Assembly (NCBI GenBank): GCA_035772405.1
Contig: JAYKKM010000501.1
Coordinates: 1,016,501-1,080,500, forward strand
DNA from: Chrysogorgia sp. JL179-B06
Taxonomy: Eukaryota > Cnidaria > Anthozoa > Scleralcyonacea > Chrysogorgiidae
Length of the DNA: 64,000 bases
Reading direction: 5' to 3'
The notes beneath the pieces are model-generated. The model was not told where the DNA came from. It saw nothing but the letters and a program-made list of their open reading frames with translations, and ran no database searches. Positions within the stretch are counted from its first letter, which is position 1. Each line of letters starts with the position of its first letter. The translations under genes were made by a program, and so were the position numbers. This document shows positions 53,581 through 64,000 of the stretch, piece after piece.

Positions 53581-54247
53581 CGAAAAACAATTTACGTCAA
53601 GTTTAAAATCTACAAAGTGGCCTTTGATAAATGAATTTGATGATATTAATAAAGCTTGCGATGCATGGAAATCAATCTTCCTTGAAGTAATTGATAAACA
53701 TGCGCCTTGTCGTAGTTTTAGAGTTCGCAATAAGCCTTGCCCGTGGATAAATGCTGAGATAAAACAGAAAATGTTTAATCGAGACAGCCTAAAGAAAAAA
53801 GCCATGCTGACAAATAATCCTAAAACCTGGCTGGCTTATAGAAGACAACGTAATGTTGTATCTGGTGAGATTAAGAAAGTTAAAAAGCAGTATTTTCAGA
53901 ACGAAATTAATACAAATCGCGGCAATTCAAAGGAAACATGGAAAATTTTGAATGACGCGATGGGGAGAAAATCTGAAAATACTGAAATTAATAAAATATC
54001 AACTGATTCAGATCAAGACTTGACTGAATCGGTTGATATAGCAAATTACTTTAATACTCATTTTGTTGAAATTGGCCCAAAATTAGCATCTAATGTTCCC
54101 ACAATAAGTGGAAGGAAACCAGATGATTTTATGACAAAAGTTGCATCTAAATTCAATTTTAAAAAAATTGATACAAAAGATGTAATAAAACTAATAAAGA
54201 AATTAAATTTGCGTAAGGCCATGATAAAATATCTAATAAGTTATTGA
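53510..54247 (+). pseudogene. LINE C linker region
   Basis: The frame contains ACRSFRVRNKPCPWINAEIK, KTWLAYRRQRNVVSGEI and IANYFNTHFVEIGPKLAS, the standard endonuclease-to-RT linker, and ends at KLNLRKAMIKYL. An apparent small deletion around 54220, where KATGxD would be, moves the reading frame into the RT. Confidence 0.75.
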
Positions 54248-55722
54248 AACTTGCCGGTCCTTATATTTACCAGTCACTCACGGACCTCTTCAATCTTTCT
54301 ATCAAATTGAGGAGCTTTGCAAGTGATTGGAAAATTGCAAAAGTATTTCCTATACATAAATCTGGCGAAAGAGTTGATGCAAATAATTATAGGCCAATTT
54401 CAGTCTTATCTACTATAGCTCGTCTATTCGAACGATTAATGTATGATCAATTCTACAGTTATTTAACTGAATATGATCTCATCGATACCAGACAATCAGG
54501 TTTTCGTTCACTCCATTCAACGTTGACCGCACTACTTGATATGTCAAACCAGTGGTGTTTCAACATTGATAGGGGAATGGTTAATGGTGTCATATTCTTA
54601 GATTTAAAAAAAGCATTTGATACCATTGACCACGAAATTTTATTGATGAAATTAGCATGCTATGGTGTCGATGATCAAAGTTTATTGTGGTTTAGATCAT
54701 ATTTAAATGATAGGCAACAGGTCTGCCATGTAAATGGAGTCTATTCTAATAAGGACTTCATCACATGTGGAGTACCGCAGGGCTCCATTCTTGGTCCAGT
54801 CTTATTCTTGTTATATATAAATGATTTACCGAAATGCCTGGACCATAGTATTGCCAGACTATTTGCTGACGATACAAATATGACCTTTACAGGTTGCAAC
54901 ACTGAATCAATTCAAGAGCAAATGACAAGTGATCTAAACAACATATTTCAATGGCTTTGTTCTAATAAATTGACGTTAAACGTCCTAAAAACAGATTTTA
55001 TGCTAATTGGCTCACGGCAAAAATTATCGGCGCTTGATAATCCAATAGTATTATCGGCTGATAATGTGACATTAAGTAAAGTTCGATCTGTAAAGTGTTT
55101 GGGAGTCGATATTGACGAGAACATAACATGGGAAATACACATCCAGAGCATCCGTTTAAAGGTATCCCGTAATATTGCAGCCCTCCGTAAAGTGAAGAAA
55201 CTCTTTAGTCGGAAAAATCTTGTGTCTCTGTATAGAGCATTAATTGAACCGTATTTTATTTACTGTTCAATTGTTTGGGACAATATAAGTGAGACATTAG
55301 AAAAACAATTGCAAGTTCTTCAAAACAGAGCGGCGCGCATAATTACGGGAGCACCTTTATTAAAATCATCTTCGTTGATTTTGGCGGAATTAAACTGGAT
55401 GAATATAAAAGAAATGCGAGAAAAACAAAAAGCTATTATGATGTATAAAATAGTACATGGTCTTGCACCAGAATATTTAACGGAAATGTTTACTTTTCAT
55501 AGTAGCTTAAATGATTATAGCCTTCGTCAATCCAAATTAAATTTGGAGCTTCCCGCAAATCGAACAGATTATTATAATTCAAGTTTTGCTTTCACTGGAG
55601 CAAAGCTGTGGAATTCTTTACCAGACGAACTTAAACACGAGCCTTCATTAAAAAGGTTCATAAAAAGATTAGAACATCTGCTATCTGTACCAACATATAG
55701 TCAGTCATTATTCTTTGAATAA
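54244..55722 (+). pseudogene. LINE C reverse transcriptase
   Basis: 492 codons are open: YRPISVLSTIARLFERLMY, QSGFRSLHSTLTALLD, FLDLKKAFDTIDHEILL (first catalytic Asp), CGVPQGSILGPVLFLLYIND, RLFADDTNMTFTG (catalytic FADD), KCLGVDIDENITWEIHIQ and LQNRAARIITGAP of the C-terminal domain. The stop is at 55720. This is the best preserved RT in the window. Only the frame change before it prevents a continuous ORF2. Confidence 0.9.
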
Positions 55723-55884
55723 TTGTAAATAGTTTCTTTTCTTTCAAAAATTTCAAAAATGTAAAAATGTACGTATATTGTAAATTATACACGGCTTTTA
55801 GGAAGAACAAATTGTAAATAATTATTATTTATTCCATTTGATAAAACCACCGTGTTTAAATAAAGATTTCAATCAATCAACCAA

Positions 55885-55965
55885 TCTATCTATATATCTA
55901 TATCTATATATAGATATATAGATATATAGATATATAGAGATATAGAGATATAGAGATATAGAGAT

Positions 55966-56048
<83 letters not shown>

Positions 56049-56372
56049 TAGAGATAGATATAGAGATAGATATATAGAGATAGATATATAGAGATAGATA
56101 TATAGATATATAGAGATAGAGATAGATATATAGATATATAGAGATAGATAGATAGATATAGATATAGATATAGAGATAGATATATAGATATATAGATATA
56201 TAGATATATAGAGATAGATATATAGATATATAGATATATAGATATATAGATATATAGAGATAGATATATAGAGATAGATATATAGATATAGATATATAGA
56301 TATATAGATATAGATATAGATATATCTATAGATATAGATATATCTATATATCTATATATCTCTATATCTCTA

Positions 56373-56407
<35 letters not shown>

Positions 56408-56414
56408 ATCTCTA

Positions 56415-56453
<39 letters not shown>

Positions 56454-56515
56454 AGATATATAGATATATAGATATATAGATATATAGATATATAGATATA
56501 TATATATATATATAA
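55885..56515. repeat. Long GATA/TATC compound microsatellite with strand switches
   Basis: TATC units turn to GATA/TAGATA units, then back to TATC (about 56320-56450), then GATATA repeats again. Several hundred bp are GATA-rich, and the switch points can fold into large hairpins. It directly follows the LINE C tail. Confidence 0.95.
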
Positions 56516-56747
56516 GGATTGATGGTGAAGGAAAATTTTAAGTGTTGGAATATATACATTTTAAGACCAAACCGGGACCAGTTGCGAAAAATGCATCTTC
56601 AGGTTGCTCAGTGGTCAGAGCACTGCATACATATAGATTATATCGATCTATCTATTTATCTATCTATCTAACTTACATGGCCTTCCATGGAAACATGGAT
56701 ATTTTATATCTACAATTTACCCAATTTCCTTCTGTTGAATGATTTTA

Positions 56748-57486
56748 GATCGATATGTATGAAGGAGCAATTAGAAGGTGTTCTCCCACAACTGGGGCAG
56801 ATTGAAGAAGGGCTGAATGTTTATGCACTGGTTAATGTTATCAGAGAGTGTAACAATTTATGGGAACCAGTATTTGTTCCAGATAAAGGAAGCTGTGTGA
56901 ATGCGACCATACTAATAGACAGCATTGAGATTGTTTATAGCTCAAACCAACAGAATAGAGAAATTGAAGCAGATGTGTTCACATATTTTTGTGATTTTTT
57001 ACACAGCACAAGTACAAACAGTGAGTGTAATAGGCCACAGAATGTTTTGTATAGTTTTAAACATAGGAAAAAGGATAATTTTCAAATTTGCTTTTCTGAG
57101 TTTGGAATAATTTATCTGAAATACTATTTGTTCATACTAAAACAGTTGGGCAACTCACCCTTATTTTCTATGAGCTACAGTCAACTTGTTTACCTAACTT
57201 AGGTTAACTGATGTGTCTTTCCTTTTTTACCAGGAGTTGAGGGGGTCTGCGCATTCAAGACTTTTTGCAGTGGCTTACAGGATCACGGAATATGCCTCCT
57301 TTCGGCTTTCCAAAGAAAATCGAATGTCAGTTCTTACATGGTTGCAAGGAGAATTGCCAATACAGGCCAACAACCTCTACTTGTGATTTGGTGATCACTT
57401 TATCTGTCCATCTGGAGAGCCATGAACACATGCAGGAAATTATGGTATCTGCTCTGAAAGACTGCATAGGTTTTGGCTTCATATAG
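56748..57486 (+). CDS. HECT-type ubiquitin ligase C-terminal exons (HECT B)
   Basis: A first exon at about 56748-57050 reads MKEQLEGVLPQLGQIEEG and NVIRECNNLWEPVFV, HECT C-lobe-linker type like HECT A. After an intron with TTTTTACCAG acceptor at about 57234, the last exon gives FLQWLTGSRNMPPFGF, then CQYRPTTSTCDLVITL, where Cys in STC aligns with the thioester Cys, and ends at a TAG near 57486. The residues before the acceptor are not in the frame of the first exon, so there may be another exon or a break. It converges on the transposase at 58781-59913. Confidence 0.6.
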
Positions 57487-57489
57487 ATG

Positions 57490-58780
57490 AAAGTTTTAAT
57501 ATTTTTTTATTGTGCATCAGCATGTACAACAACTACAGTACTTATTTTGATTTTCCTGTTCATATAGTTGTTTTATTATATTCCTGCAAATGTAATATTA
57601 CAGTTCTACTCTAAAAGAAAAACTACATAGACTCTGGCTTATTATATGCTGAGAAAAGACTTTGTGCTGTAAAAAGAAAATTGCTTTGCCTTCTAATATG
57701 TTTATCAACTATAGGAACTCTGTGTGCCATGAGACTGCAGCACCCCAATATATATCTTGTTGATATTGCTCTGACCCCCCCCCCCCCCTCCCCAATATGT
57801 TATGGATTTTTACCCAACTATTGTTATTTGTTTGAGATCAAATGGGACAAATAATATATTTCTAGTAATAAATTTCAAACTAAACCATAACACAATAAAA
57901 AGTGAATTATGAGATACATTTGTGTATCTGTGTTCGATTTAACACGGACAAGTAGAATCATTAACTTTTAGCACTTTTCAGTTTAAATTAATTTCAAACT
58001 ACAAAATTTAAGGGCCGATTACATGAGGCGAGATTCATATTGCGATTACATGAGGCGGGCTAGCTCGGTAAAGCCAGGATGAGTTTTGAGTTGATGACGA
58101 TGATTTCAACCCAAAATTTGCAATTACCAAGCAAATGTTGCTTCACTTAGGCAAAGTTACGTTAGTTTTACTGCAGTTTTACACTGTTATTTATGCTGAT
58201 GATATTTTTGTTAGTATCGGTGCCGTCCAGTCCGTTCTGCGCATGTGTGATATTTCAAACGTGCATCGAATGTGAAACCAACAATAATAGTCTAATTGTA
58301 AAAAGCATAACAAAAGTTTGAATTTAATAGTAGGATTTCTTTTTTCGTCAGCTTTTTCATCTGAAGCGTCTGATCATGCTAAATCGATTAAAGATCGATG
58401 TTTGTTAAAACCTTGTATTTCTCCGGCAAAGTCCCGGGATCGGCTTTTACGTTCTGTTTTTATTTTCGACTTTCTTACAAACAGTTCGTGGCTATGTATA
58501 TAACAAGGCCTCTAGCATAAATGATTTTTTTATTTGATAGCGATGCTGCTTGTCACATACATGTATCGTATTTTAGAAAAAAGACGGTGCTTAAATTTTC
58601 CGTTTCAAATGTTACCTTATCAAACAAGATGACAGTTACAGCTCACCATAGAGCATCAAACCATGATTGCAATAGCTACTATTTACATGTTGCTTTATCG
58701 TTATTTGGTTTATTCAAAAGATTATCTAGCTCTTGCAACTGCAATAAGATTACAATATAGAGCTTCAGCTTCACTCCAAC
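57490..58780. other. Spacer between HECT B and transposase B
   Basis: It contains a poly-C run at 57775-57790, two GATTACATGAGGCG copies (about 58017 and 58044), and a single end of the AGGTGC-type MITE, GGTGCCGTCCAGTCCGTTCT, at about 58219. No gene recognised. Confidence 0.5.
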
Positions 58781-59913
58781 TTATGGCATCTGAAAATCAC
58801 TGTTATGCAGTATATATTGAAAATATTCCTGGTAAATGTTTGTTTCCTTCTCACAATACATTGCATGATTCATCTGATTGATTCTATCTTCAGAAATGTG
58901 CATCAGCAAATTATCTTGCCCACCATGACATTCTGGAAGAAGGTACAACTCATCTGGTGTGCCCGAAATTGTGTCATGCTTAGAATCTCTGATAAGATGA
59001 CTGTTCCAGTGAGCTTTCACTTTGTCCAAATCTTCTTGCAGGATGGTAGAAAAGCAAAACCACATGCACTCTTTCTCTAACTCATTGGATGGATTAAATA
59101 GTTCTCTCTCATTCAAATCTTTAAAATAATTTATCCACCAGGTTGACCTGTTTCTTCTAAGGTATGACCACCAAGCCTCAATTCTTTGGTTTGCTGAGGA
59201 TGTACCATAAATATGTGCATCTTGCCCACGAAATTCACACTGAATAGCTGCAATAAGACAATTTTCTGTCCCACAATCAGTTCTTAATTTCACGGGACAT
59301 CCTTGTTGGGTTACGGTTTCCAAATAGAATTGTGTTAGATCTGACAACCTTTAACCACAGTATCTTTCTACTCCACCCGTCAATGCATCCATGTACCGGA
59401 AATCCGTATGGTTTGAGTTTGTCATATCCATCTACGTGCCAGCAATGGTCAGGGCCTGGTGATCTATATTGTCGTCTTCGTAACCTTTTGCTCGTCTTGT
59501 TTCGCATCCTTCTGGGTCAAGTTCTCGAATAATTTCCTCCACTATTTTCCGGATACCTGAATGCCTTCCATTCGAAGTGTGTGCCAAACAGAGCGATACC
59601 CTCCCATACAACCAGGACCATTCAGTTCAGTTTGTATCCTGCCATGAACTGAGGCGAGATCATAATCAGTTGATCTCCTGTTCAATGAATACTGCTTAAG
59701 ACGGTTTCTTAAAGTCCTTTCTGACATGTTTAGCCCATGTTCTTTCTCGAGCAAACGAACGATTACCTTATACGTATAACCTCTCAAAAAGTAGAATGAA
59801 ATTATTCTTTCGTCTGTACTATCTGCTCCACAAAACGGACAGTATTTATATGTAGTTGGAAGTATTTCTCCGCAATTTTCACCATCACAGACATTGTTCA
59901 GTTGTTCCGCCAT
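58781..59913 (-). pseudogene. IS3EU-like DDE transposase (copy B)
   Basis: From an ATG at 59913 the frame has CDGENCGEI and CPFCGADS (zinc ribbon), FYFLRGYTYKVIVRLLE (HTH) and GPGCMGGYRSVWHTLRM. After frame changes at about 59540 and 59340 it continues as CWHVDGYDKLKPYGFPVHG (first Asp), LRTDCGTENCLIAA (second Asp) and NQRIEAWWSYLRR (Glu), then a C-terminal helical region to a stop at 58781. It matches copy A block by block, with fewer gaps in the C-terminus. Frameshifts make it dead. Confidence 0.7.
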
Positions 59914-59957
59914 ATTTGTACACGTTCTTTCAGGAGGACTGGAAACTAATTGTACTG

Positions 59958-60095
59958 CATTTGTGCTGGAATAAATATATTTGTACTGCGAAAAAATATA
60001 TTTGTACTGGAATAAATATATTTGTATTGCGAAAAAATATATTTGTACTAGAATAAATATATTTGTACTGGAATAAATATATTTATATTGCCGTT
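59958..60095. repeat. AT-rich minisatellite behind transposase B
   Basis: About seven copies of AATAAATATATTTGTACTGG or CGAAAAAATATATTTGTA, starting 45 bp upstream of the transposase ATG. Sequence differs from the array at 30329-30536, but position and unit length (~19 bp) are the same. Confidence 0.85.
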
Positions 60096-60161
60096 ATGGA
60101 CCACCGTATAATTCAACAGTGTTTGTTATTTTAACATTATTTTTCAATATTGTTATATTAG

Positions 60162-61167
60162 GTGCGAGAGCTAATGAAATTAAGCAGGGGTTTGAGGAAA
60201 AAAGAGGTTTCCCCATGTTATTGGTGCTCTAGATGGGACACATAAAAATAAGAACACCTGGTGATTATCCTGACAGTTACCTGAACAGAAAAAGATCCCA
60301 TTCTGTAATTTTGCAGGTGATCATATTTATGTTAATATACTTAATAAAGCCAGAAAGCAAGCATCTACATGTGTATTTAAATTGCCCTGTCTAACCTCTT
60401 TCGTGTCCAAAAAACACAATGATGAGGCTCCTCAGGCTCAAAATGCTAAATATTTAAATGCACATAAATGTGATGAAAGAAATATATTATTCCTGAAAGA
60501 GTAAATAAGTACTACAGTAAAACACTCAAACTGGGCTGATATTTTTTTTATATAATATTATAGGCAGTTTGTGCTCATGACCTCACATTTACAGATGTAT
60601 ATGCAGGTTGGCCAGGGTCCGTACATGATTCCAGAGTACTAATAAATCATCAGAGGCTTTACCCTGGTGATGCTCACTTACTTGCAGATTCTGGTTACCC
60701 TTTGTTAAGGTATCCAATGATTTGTCAAACAATTTACTGCATATATACATAAACAACATACAGAGTTGAGGTAATAGTAATATTGATGGTTTATTACTTT
60801 ATTTATATTCAGGTGGGTGATGGTACCATACAGAGACAATGGCCATCTTACAGCAGCACAACGAACATACAACTTTAAACAGTCCTCAACTAGACCGGTC
60901 ATAGAGCGAGCATTTGGCTTATTAAAGGGGAGATGGAGGAAATTATTTTATTTAGACATGTTTTGTCAGACGAAAATTGTTTCTGTGATTATTGCAGCAT
61001 GTGTTCTACACAACTTCTGTTTAATGTTAGAGGAAAACTATGAAGAATTTCTTGATAACAACAGAGCTGACAACATCAATGACAATGGTGAGCATGCAAA
61101 GAACCAAGATGCAAACAACCAAGCGGCTGGAGTAAAAAGAGACGTTCTTAGGGATTATCTTTTGTAG
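60162..61167 (+). pseudogene. Harbinger transposase, three exons
   Basis: Exon 60162-60316 contains VIGALDGTH (first catalytic Asp), then after a small frame slip RTPGDYPDSYLNRKRSHS, and ends TTGCAG|GTGATC. Exon 60564-60709 has DVYAGWPGSVHDSRVL (second Asp) and LADSGYPLL, ending AAG|GTATCC. Exon 60813-61167 has MVPYRDNGHLTAAQRTYN and RPVIERAFGLLKGRWRKL (Glu), ending at TAG 61167. These are the DDE blocks of HARBI1/PIF-Harbinger transposases. The N-terminal third and a Myb-like partner are not seen. GT-AG introns between catalytic blocks are visible. One frame slip near 60245 breaks the first exon. Confidence 0.75.
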
Positions 61168-61169
61168 TA

Positions 61170-61400
61170 TGCTACTGATATTAATTCTTGAGCACTATCA
61201 GTTTCAGAAATTAATGAAACCCAATGCTGTTTAAAAAAACTTATTTATTCCATAACCTGAATGAAACTGGTAACTTGTTACACCACTGAACAATATAATT
61301 ATAAATATTTAAATTTTAACACAATGTGAAATATAATGTACATACAATGTTTGGTTATTTATATATATATAATTGAATGTATGATAAATAAATAAAGCAT
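61170..61400. other. Spacer after the Harbinger gene
   Basis: No gene seen. An AATAAA-type signal and AT run lie near 61390. Confidence 0.5.
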
Positions 61401-61479
61401 TATGAAAGCTGAGGAGGCTCACTCATCAGAAGTTAAATGGCCGTTAGACATTTCATTTGTTCAAATCACAAAAGCAAAG

Positions 61480-61825
61480 TGCCGTTTTGCAAAAACAAAA
61501 TGCTGTTTAGCGAAAGCAAAATGCTGTTTAGCGAAAGCACATTGCTGTTTAGCGAAAGCACATTGCTGTTTAGCGAAAGCAAAATACTGTTTAGCGAAAA
61601 GAGAATACCGTACAGGAATCGCAAAAGCAAAATGTTATTTAGCAAAAGCAAAATGCCGTTTAGGAGGCGTAAAAGCTAAATCCTGTTTCGCAAAAGTAAA
61701 ATACCGTTTAGGAATCGTAAAAGCAGAATGCCGTTTAGCAAAAGTGAAATGCTGTTTAGCAAAACGCTATTTAGCAAAAGTAAAATGCCGTTTGGGAATC
61801 GTAAAAGCTAAATGCGGAAAATCGC
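61480..61825 (+). repeat. 21-bp minisatellite, AAATGCTGTTTAGCGAAAGC
   Basis: About 14 units of AAA(T/G)GC(T/C)GTTTAGCGAAAGCA and diverged AAATGCCGTTTAGGAATCGT variants. One frame reads a CCLAKAK heptad over 143 codons; because the period is a multiple of 3, all frames stay open, so this is not evidence of a protein. Units drift gradually along the array. Confidence 0.9.
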
Positions 61826-61854
61826 AAAAGTAAATTTCAACGAATTCTCTGTTC

Positions 61855-62227
61855 ACCTTTCGACTTTTACTTTTCCCGTTCCTCTGGAATCTATTCAACG
61901 TCGTGCAACCCGTTTGATCTGTGGTCCTGATGGATCATGTGGAGAGACTTTCTAACCTTAATTGGATGACCCTGGAGCTTTGGAGAAAATATTTATGTAT
62001 TGTTCAACTATATAAAATTATTTTCGGCTATTGTGACATTGATTACACCAGTTTATTTGAAAGAACAAATCATGACTTTAAGTTGCGCCCCAAAACCTTA
62101 CACACAAACTATTTTAAATTTTCTTTTTTCAATCGATATATCTGATTGGAATTCATTACCTGCAGATGTTGTCAATACATCTTCTTTGGATAAGGCCAGG
62201 TTATTGTTATTTTTACGATCTCATTAG
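61855..62227 (+). pseudogene. LINE reverse transcriptase C-terminal tail
   Basis: Frames give ESIQRRATRLICGPD, LNWMTLELWRKYLCIVQLYK and, after a frame slip, DWNSLPADVVNTSSLDKAR, the C-terminal tail of CR1/L2/Jockey-like RTs (LE.IQRRATRLI, LNW..L..RR......K, WN.LP...V...S). A TAG ends it at about 62225. It is a 5'-truncated LINE relic whose remaining sequence is the last ~120 codons and a short 3' UTR. Confidence 0.7.
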
Positions 62228-62420
62228 AAGTACGTACAATCGTGCATGCCTAGTATATTGTAATTGCTTCTTGTATTTTTATACTTTTCTTTTTATTTGT
62301 TTGGGAGTAGCTTTTAAATGATAATTAAGTTTCCCCCTGCTAAATACCCATCCATTCATGTATTTTTATTCTCTTTTTTTTTGTATTATGAGTGGTAAAG
62401 TGTTATTAAACTATTAAACT
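62228..62420. other. LINE 3' UTR and junction
   Basis: Poly-T-rich sequence and repeated TATTAAACTATTAAACTA at 62402-62421 lead into the retroelement at 62420. No gene. Confidence 0.4.
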
Positions 62421-63836
62421 ATCACAAGCCATTAACATATGTCTTCAACTATAATTCTGACAAGTACACACCAAGAGAAACTCGACAACTCGGATACATC
62501 TCAGAGTTCACGACAGATATTCGACACATCCCAGGCAAGGCTAACACAGCAGCAGATGCCCTTTCCCGTATACAAGTCAACACTTCAGACACGCCTAACC
62601 TTGTTCTCGACTATGACAAACTCGCAGAAGCTCAAGCTACAGATCAAGAAATTCAAGATATCGCACAGTGCAAAAACTCCATTTCCGTACCGTCAACCTA
62701 CCAATGACGGCAAAGCCTCTTAAGGCGTTCAGAAGGGCCGCATTCCATTCCCTGCATGGATTAGCCCACCCAGGAATCAATTAAAAAATAACGGTTATCG
62801 TGTCCCGCTTTATTTGGCCCAAAATTAACATTGATGTTCGGAAATGGGCAAAAGAATGTCTAATATGTCAACAAGCGAAGATACATCGCCATACTTCAAC
62901 ACCACTAGGAAGATTTTACCTGCCCCAAAGTCGATTTAATAATGTACATATCGACCTCGTCGGACCGCTACCAATGGTTTCACTTACCTGCTCACCTGCA
63001 TCGATCGTTTCACACGTTGGCCGGAAGCGATTGCGATTAGCGATGCTTCAGACGAAACAGTCGCCAGAGCCTTCTTGTCTGGATGGATCGCCCGATTTGG
63101 AGTGCCATTTACGATCACTACAGACAGGGGAGGCCAGTTTCAGTCACATCTGTGTCAGGAACTTCCGCACAACAGCATATCATCCCATTGCAAACAGATC
63201 CGCACAACAGCATATCATCCCATTGCAAACGGGATCATTGAACTTTCCACCGTCAACTGAAAGCAGCCCTCAAAACCAAAACCCAATATGTGGACTGACT
63301 CCTCGGCTTGCACTGCAGAGCTCGTCTACGGCACAACGTTATGTCTACCGGGATAATTTGTGGATACCCACTCTCACGATTCAGCAGGGTGGAAGCTCAA
63401 GGAAACCATGCAAAACCTCAAAGAAACTCCTAAGTCGCATTCACAACCAACTTACATCAACAAAGCATTAGATTCCTGTACGCATGTTTTCGTTCGACAG
63501 GACCATGTACAGAAACCATTGGCCATGTCATATAAGGGTCCTTACCGAGTTCTGGAGAGATCAGATAAATTTCTTGATCTAGACGGGCGTCGCGACACTG
63601 TATCTCTGGATCAGCTGAAACCAGCATTTATAGACATTTTCTTTGGCCAAGATGAGGACACAGTAATTCCACTGACCACTGACCGTAACAATGCAGCTGC
63701 TGATGAGAGACCATTTTCACCCCCGAGTCATACCAAACAAAATCGGGTAGAAAGGTGCAAGTACCAAAACGTTATACAACGTGACGTTGACACTAAAGGG
63801 GGTATTGTACCCAACATTATATCCTTTGGTAACTAA
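62420..63836 (+). pseudogene. Ty3/Gypsy-type RNase H-integrase fragment
   Basis: It starts inside the RNase H domain (HKPLTYVFNYNSDKYTPRE, IRHIPGKANTAADALSR) and continues through a zinc-binding linker with CLICQQAKIH, integrase blocks with HIDLVGPLP (first Asp), [13 protein letters not shown] (second Asp) and NGIIE (Glu) in changing frames, and a C-terminal block HVQKPLAMSYKGPYRVLERS. Stop at 63834. This is the pol 3' end of a Ty3/Gypsy-like LTR element; the 5' part is lost. A 35-bp tandem duplication at 63165-63235 and several other frame changes break it. It is an endogenous old copy, described here only as a relic. Confidence 0.8.
63165..63235. repeat. 35-bp tandem duplication in integrase
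   Basis: CCGCACAACAGCATATCATC begins both units, 63165-63199 and 63200-63235. A period not divisible by 3 shifts the frame just before the catalytic Glu. Confidence 0.9.
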
Positions 63837-64000
63837 TTCTTGGTTACCTGTGATAAATAAGAACATTGCCTCGTGATATCCTAGAGGATGGATGACATGT
63901 AAACATTGTAAGTTGTAACTGTTTTGTTAAGTTGTTCTATGTACAGCAAAGTATTGTATTGTGTTATTTTGGATTAAAGTGATTAACGTGACTCCACGTA
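63808..64000 (+). repeat. Start of a 3' LTR
   Basis: A purine tract ACTAAAGGGGGTATTG precedes TGTACCCAACATTATATCC, the usual polypurine tract followed by a TG start. The LTR runs off the window at 64000; the polyadenylation and right end are not visible. Confidence 0.5.

Larger units (their letters stand above)
48945..55890 (+). mobile_element. LINE C: nearly full-length CR1/L2-type LINE inserted in microsatellite
   Basis: It starts at AAGATGGCGGACGG and ends TTCAATCAATCAACCAATC, then TATC repeats. ORF1, endonuclease and RT are all present. Total about 4.6 kb without the hAT B insertion in ORF1. Microsatellite on both sides suggests insertion in a pre-existing (TATC)n tract. Confidence 0.85.

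Noticed and set aside
61402..61833. 143-aa Lys/Cys/Ala repeat protein
   Set aside because: The frame is kept open by a 21-bp period in all frames; it is a minisatellite.
1..64000. CRISPR arrays or prokaryotic operons
   Set aside because: Repeats are tandem minisatellites or inverted repeats without unique spacers, and genes carry spliceosomal-type introns, so the DNA is eukaryotic.

Overview
The window looks like a repeat-dense, AT-rich stretch of a marine invertebrate nuclear genome, most likely a cnidarian, with a sponge or similar early-branching animal as the alternative. The basis is the mixture: CR1/L2-type LINEs with an SGNH-esterase ORF1, a LINE with a 2A-like motif and a PHD finger, HECT (G2E3-like) gene fragments, IS3EU-like and Harbinger transposases, hAT elements, a Polinton/Maverick-like segment, a Ty3/Gypsy end and many MITEs. 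Genes are interrupted by GT-AG introns. I see no intact ordinary housekeeping gene and no convincing tRNA or rRNA gene. No species can be named from this.

Layout. 1-13.6 kb: a large element bounded by 746-bp inverted repeats that I could not tell apart base for base. Each has reiterated short subterminal motifs. Inside are a decayed tyrosine recombinase starting about 430 bp from the right repeat and pointing inward, a SAMD3-like pseudogene, a HECT fragment, a TTAA-flanked MITE and a hAT element with a perfect 8-bp target duplication that split the recombinase region. 13.6-21.4 kb: a 38-bp miniature of a foldback family, a LINE insertion with an inverted 5' part (twin priming), exons of a DUF3987-like gene, exons of a second SAMD3-like gene, a 634-bp foldback MITE and a 98-bp palindrome. 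21.4-25 kb: a decayed SGNH-type LINE (LINE A). 25.3-30.5 kb: HECT exons (+) converging on an IS3EU-like transposase (-) with an AT-rich minisatellite behind it. 30.5-36.3 kb: a 1.16-kb foldback element with 9-bp target duplications, then fragments of a DUF3987-like gene, a gag-like ORF and a coiled-coil transposon-type gene.

37.7-42.4 kb: compact, intron-free, virus-like sequence with Polinton-type integrase fragments as inverted arms of about 450 bp around small ORFs: a multi-GRF zinc-finger gene, a signal-anchor/TM protein and a small MG-start Cys-rich protein. 42.4-46.8 kb: no recognised gene, simple repeats, SINE-like traces and nested inverted repeats. 46.85-48.77 kb: LINE B (2A-like, PHD, endonuclease), cut off at a TATC/TCTG microsatellite. 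48.95-55.89 kb: nearly full-length LINE C between microsatellites, with its ORF1 split by a second hAT. 55.9-56.5 kb: a GATA/TATC array. 56.7-60.1 kb: a second HECT(+)/IS3EU-like(-) convergent pair with an AT minisatellite behind the transposase. 60.16-61.17 kb: a three-exon Harbinger transposase. 61.4-62.2 kb: a 21-bp minisatellite and a LINE tail. 62.4-64 kb: a Ty3/Gypsy RNase H-integrase fragment and the start of its LTR.

Most likely novel content: (1) the TIR-bounded element with an inward-facing tyrosine recombinase beside one end plus host-like cargo, a geometry like that of fungal Starships; (2) the repeated HECT/IS3EU-like convergent cassette with a minisatellite behind the transposase. 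Every large ORF set here carries breaks, so these are inferred from fossils, not active systems.
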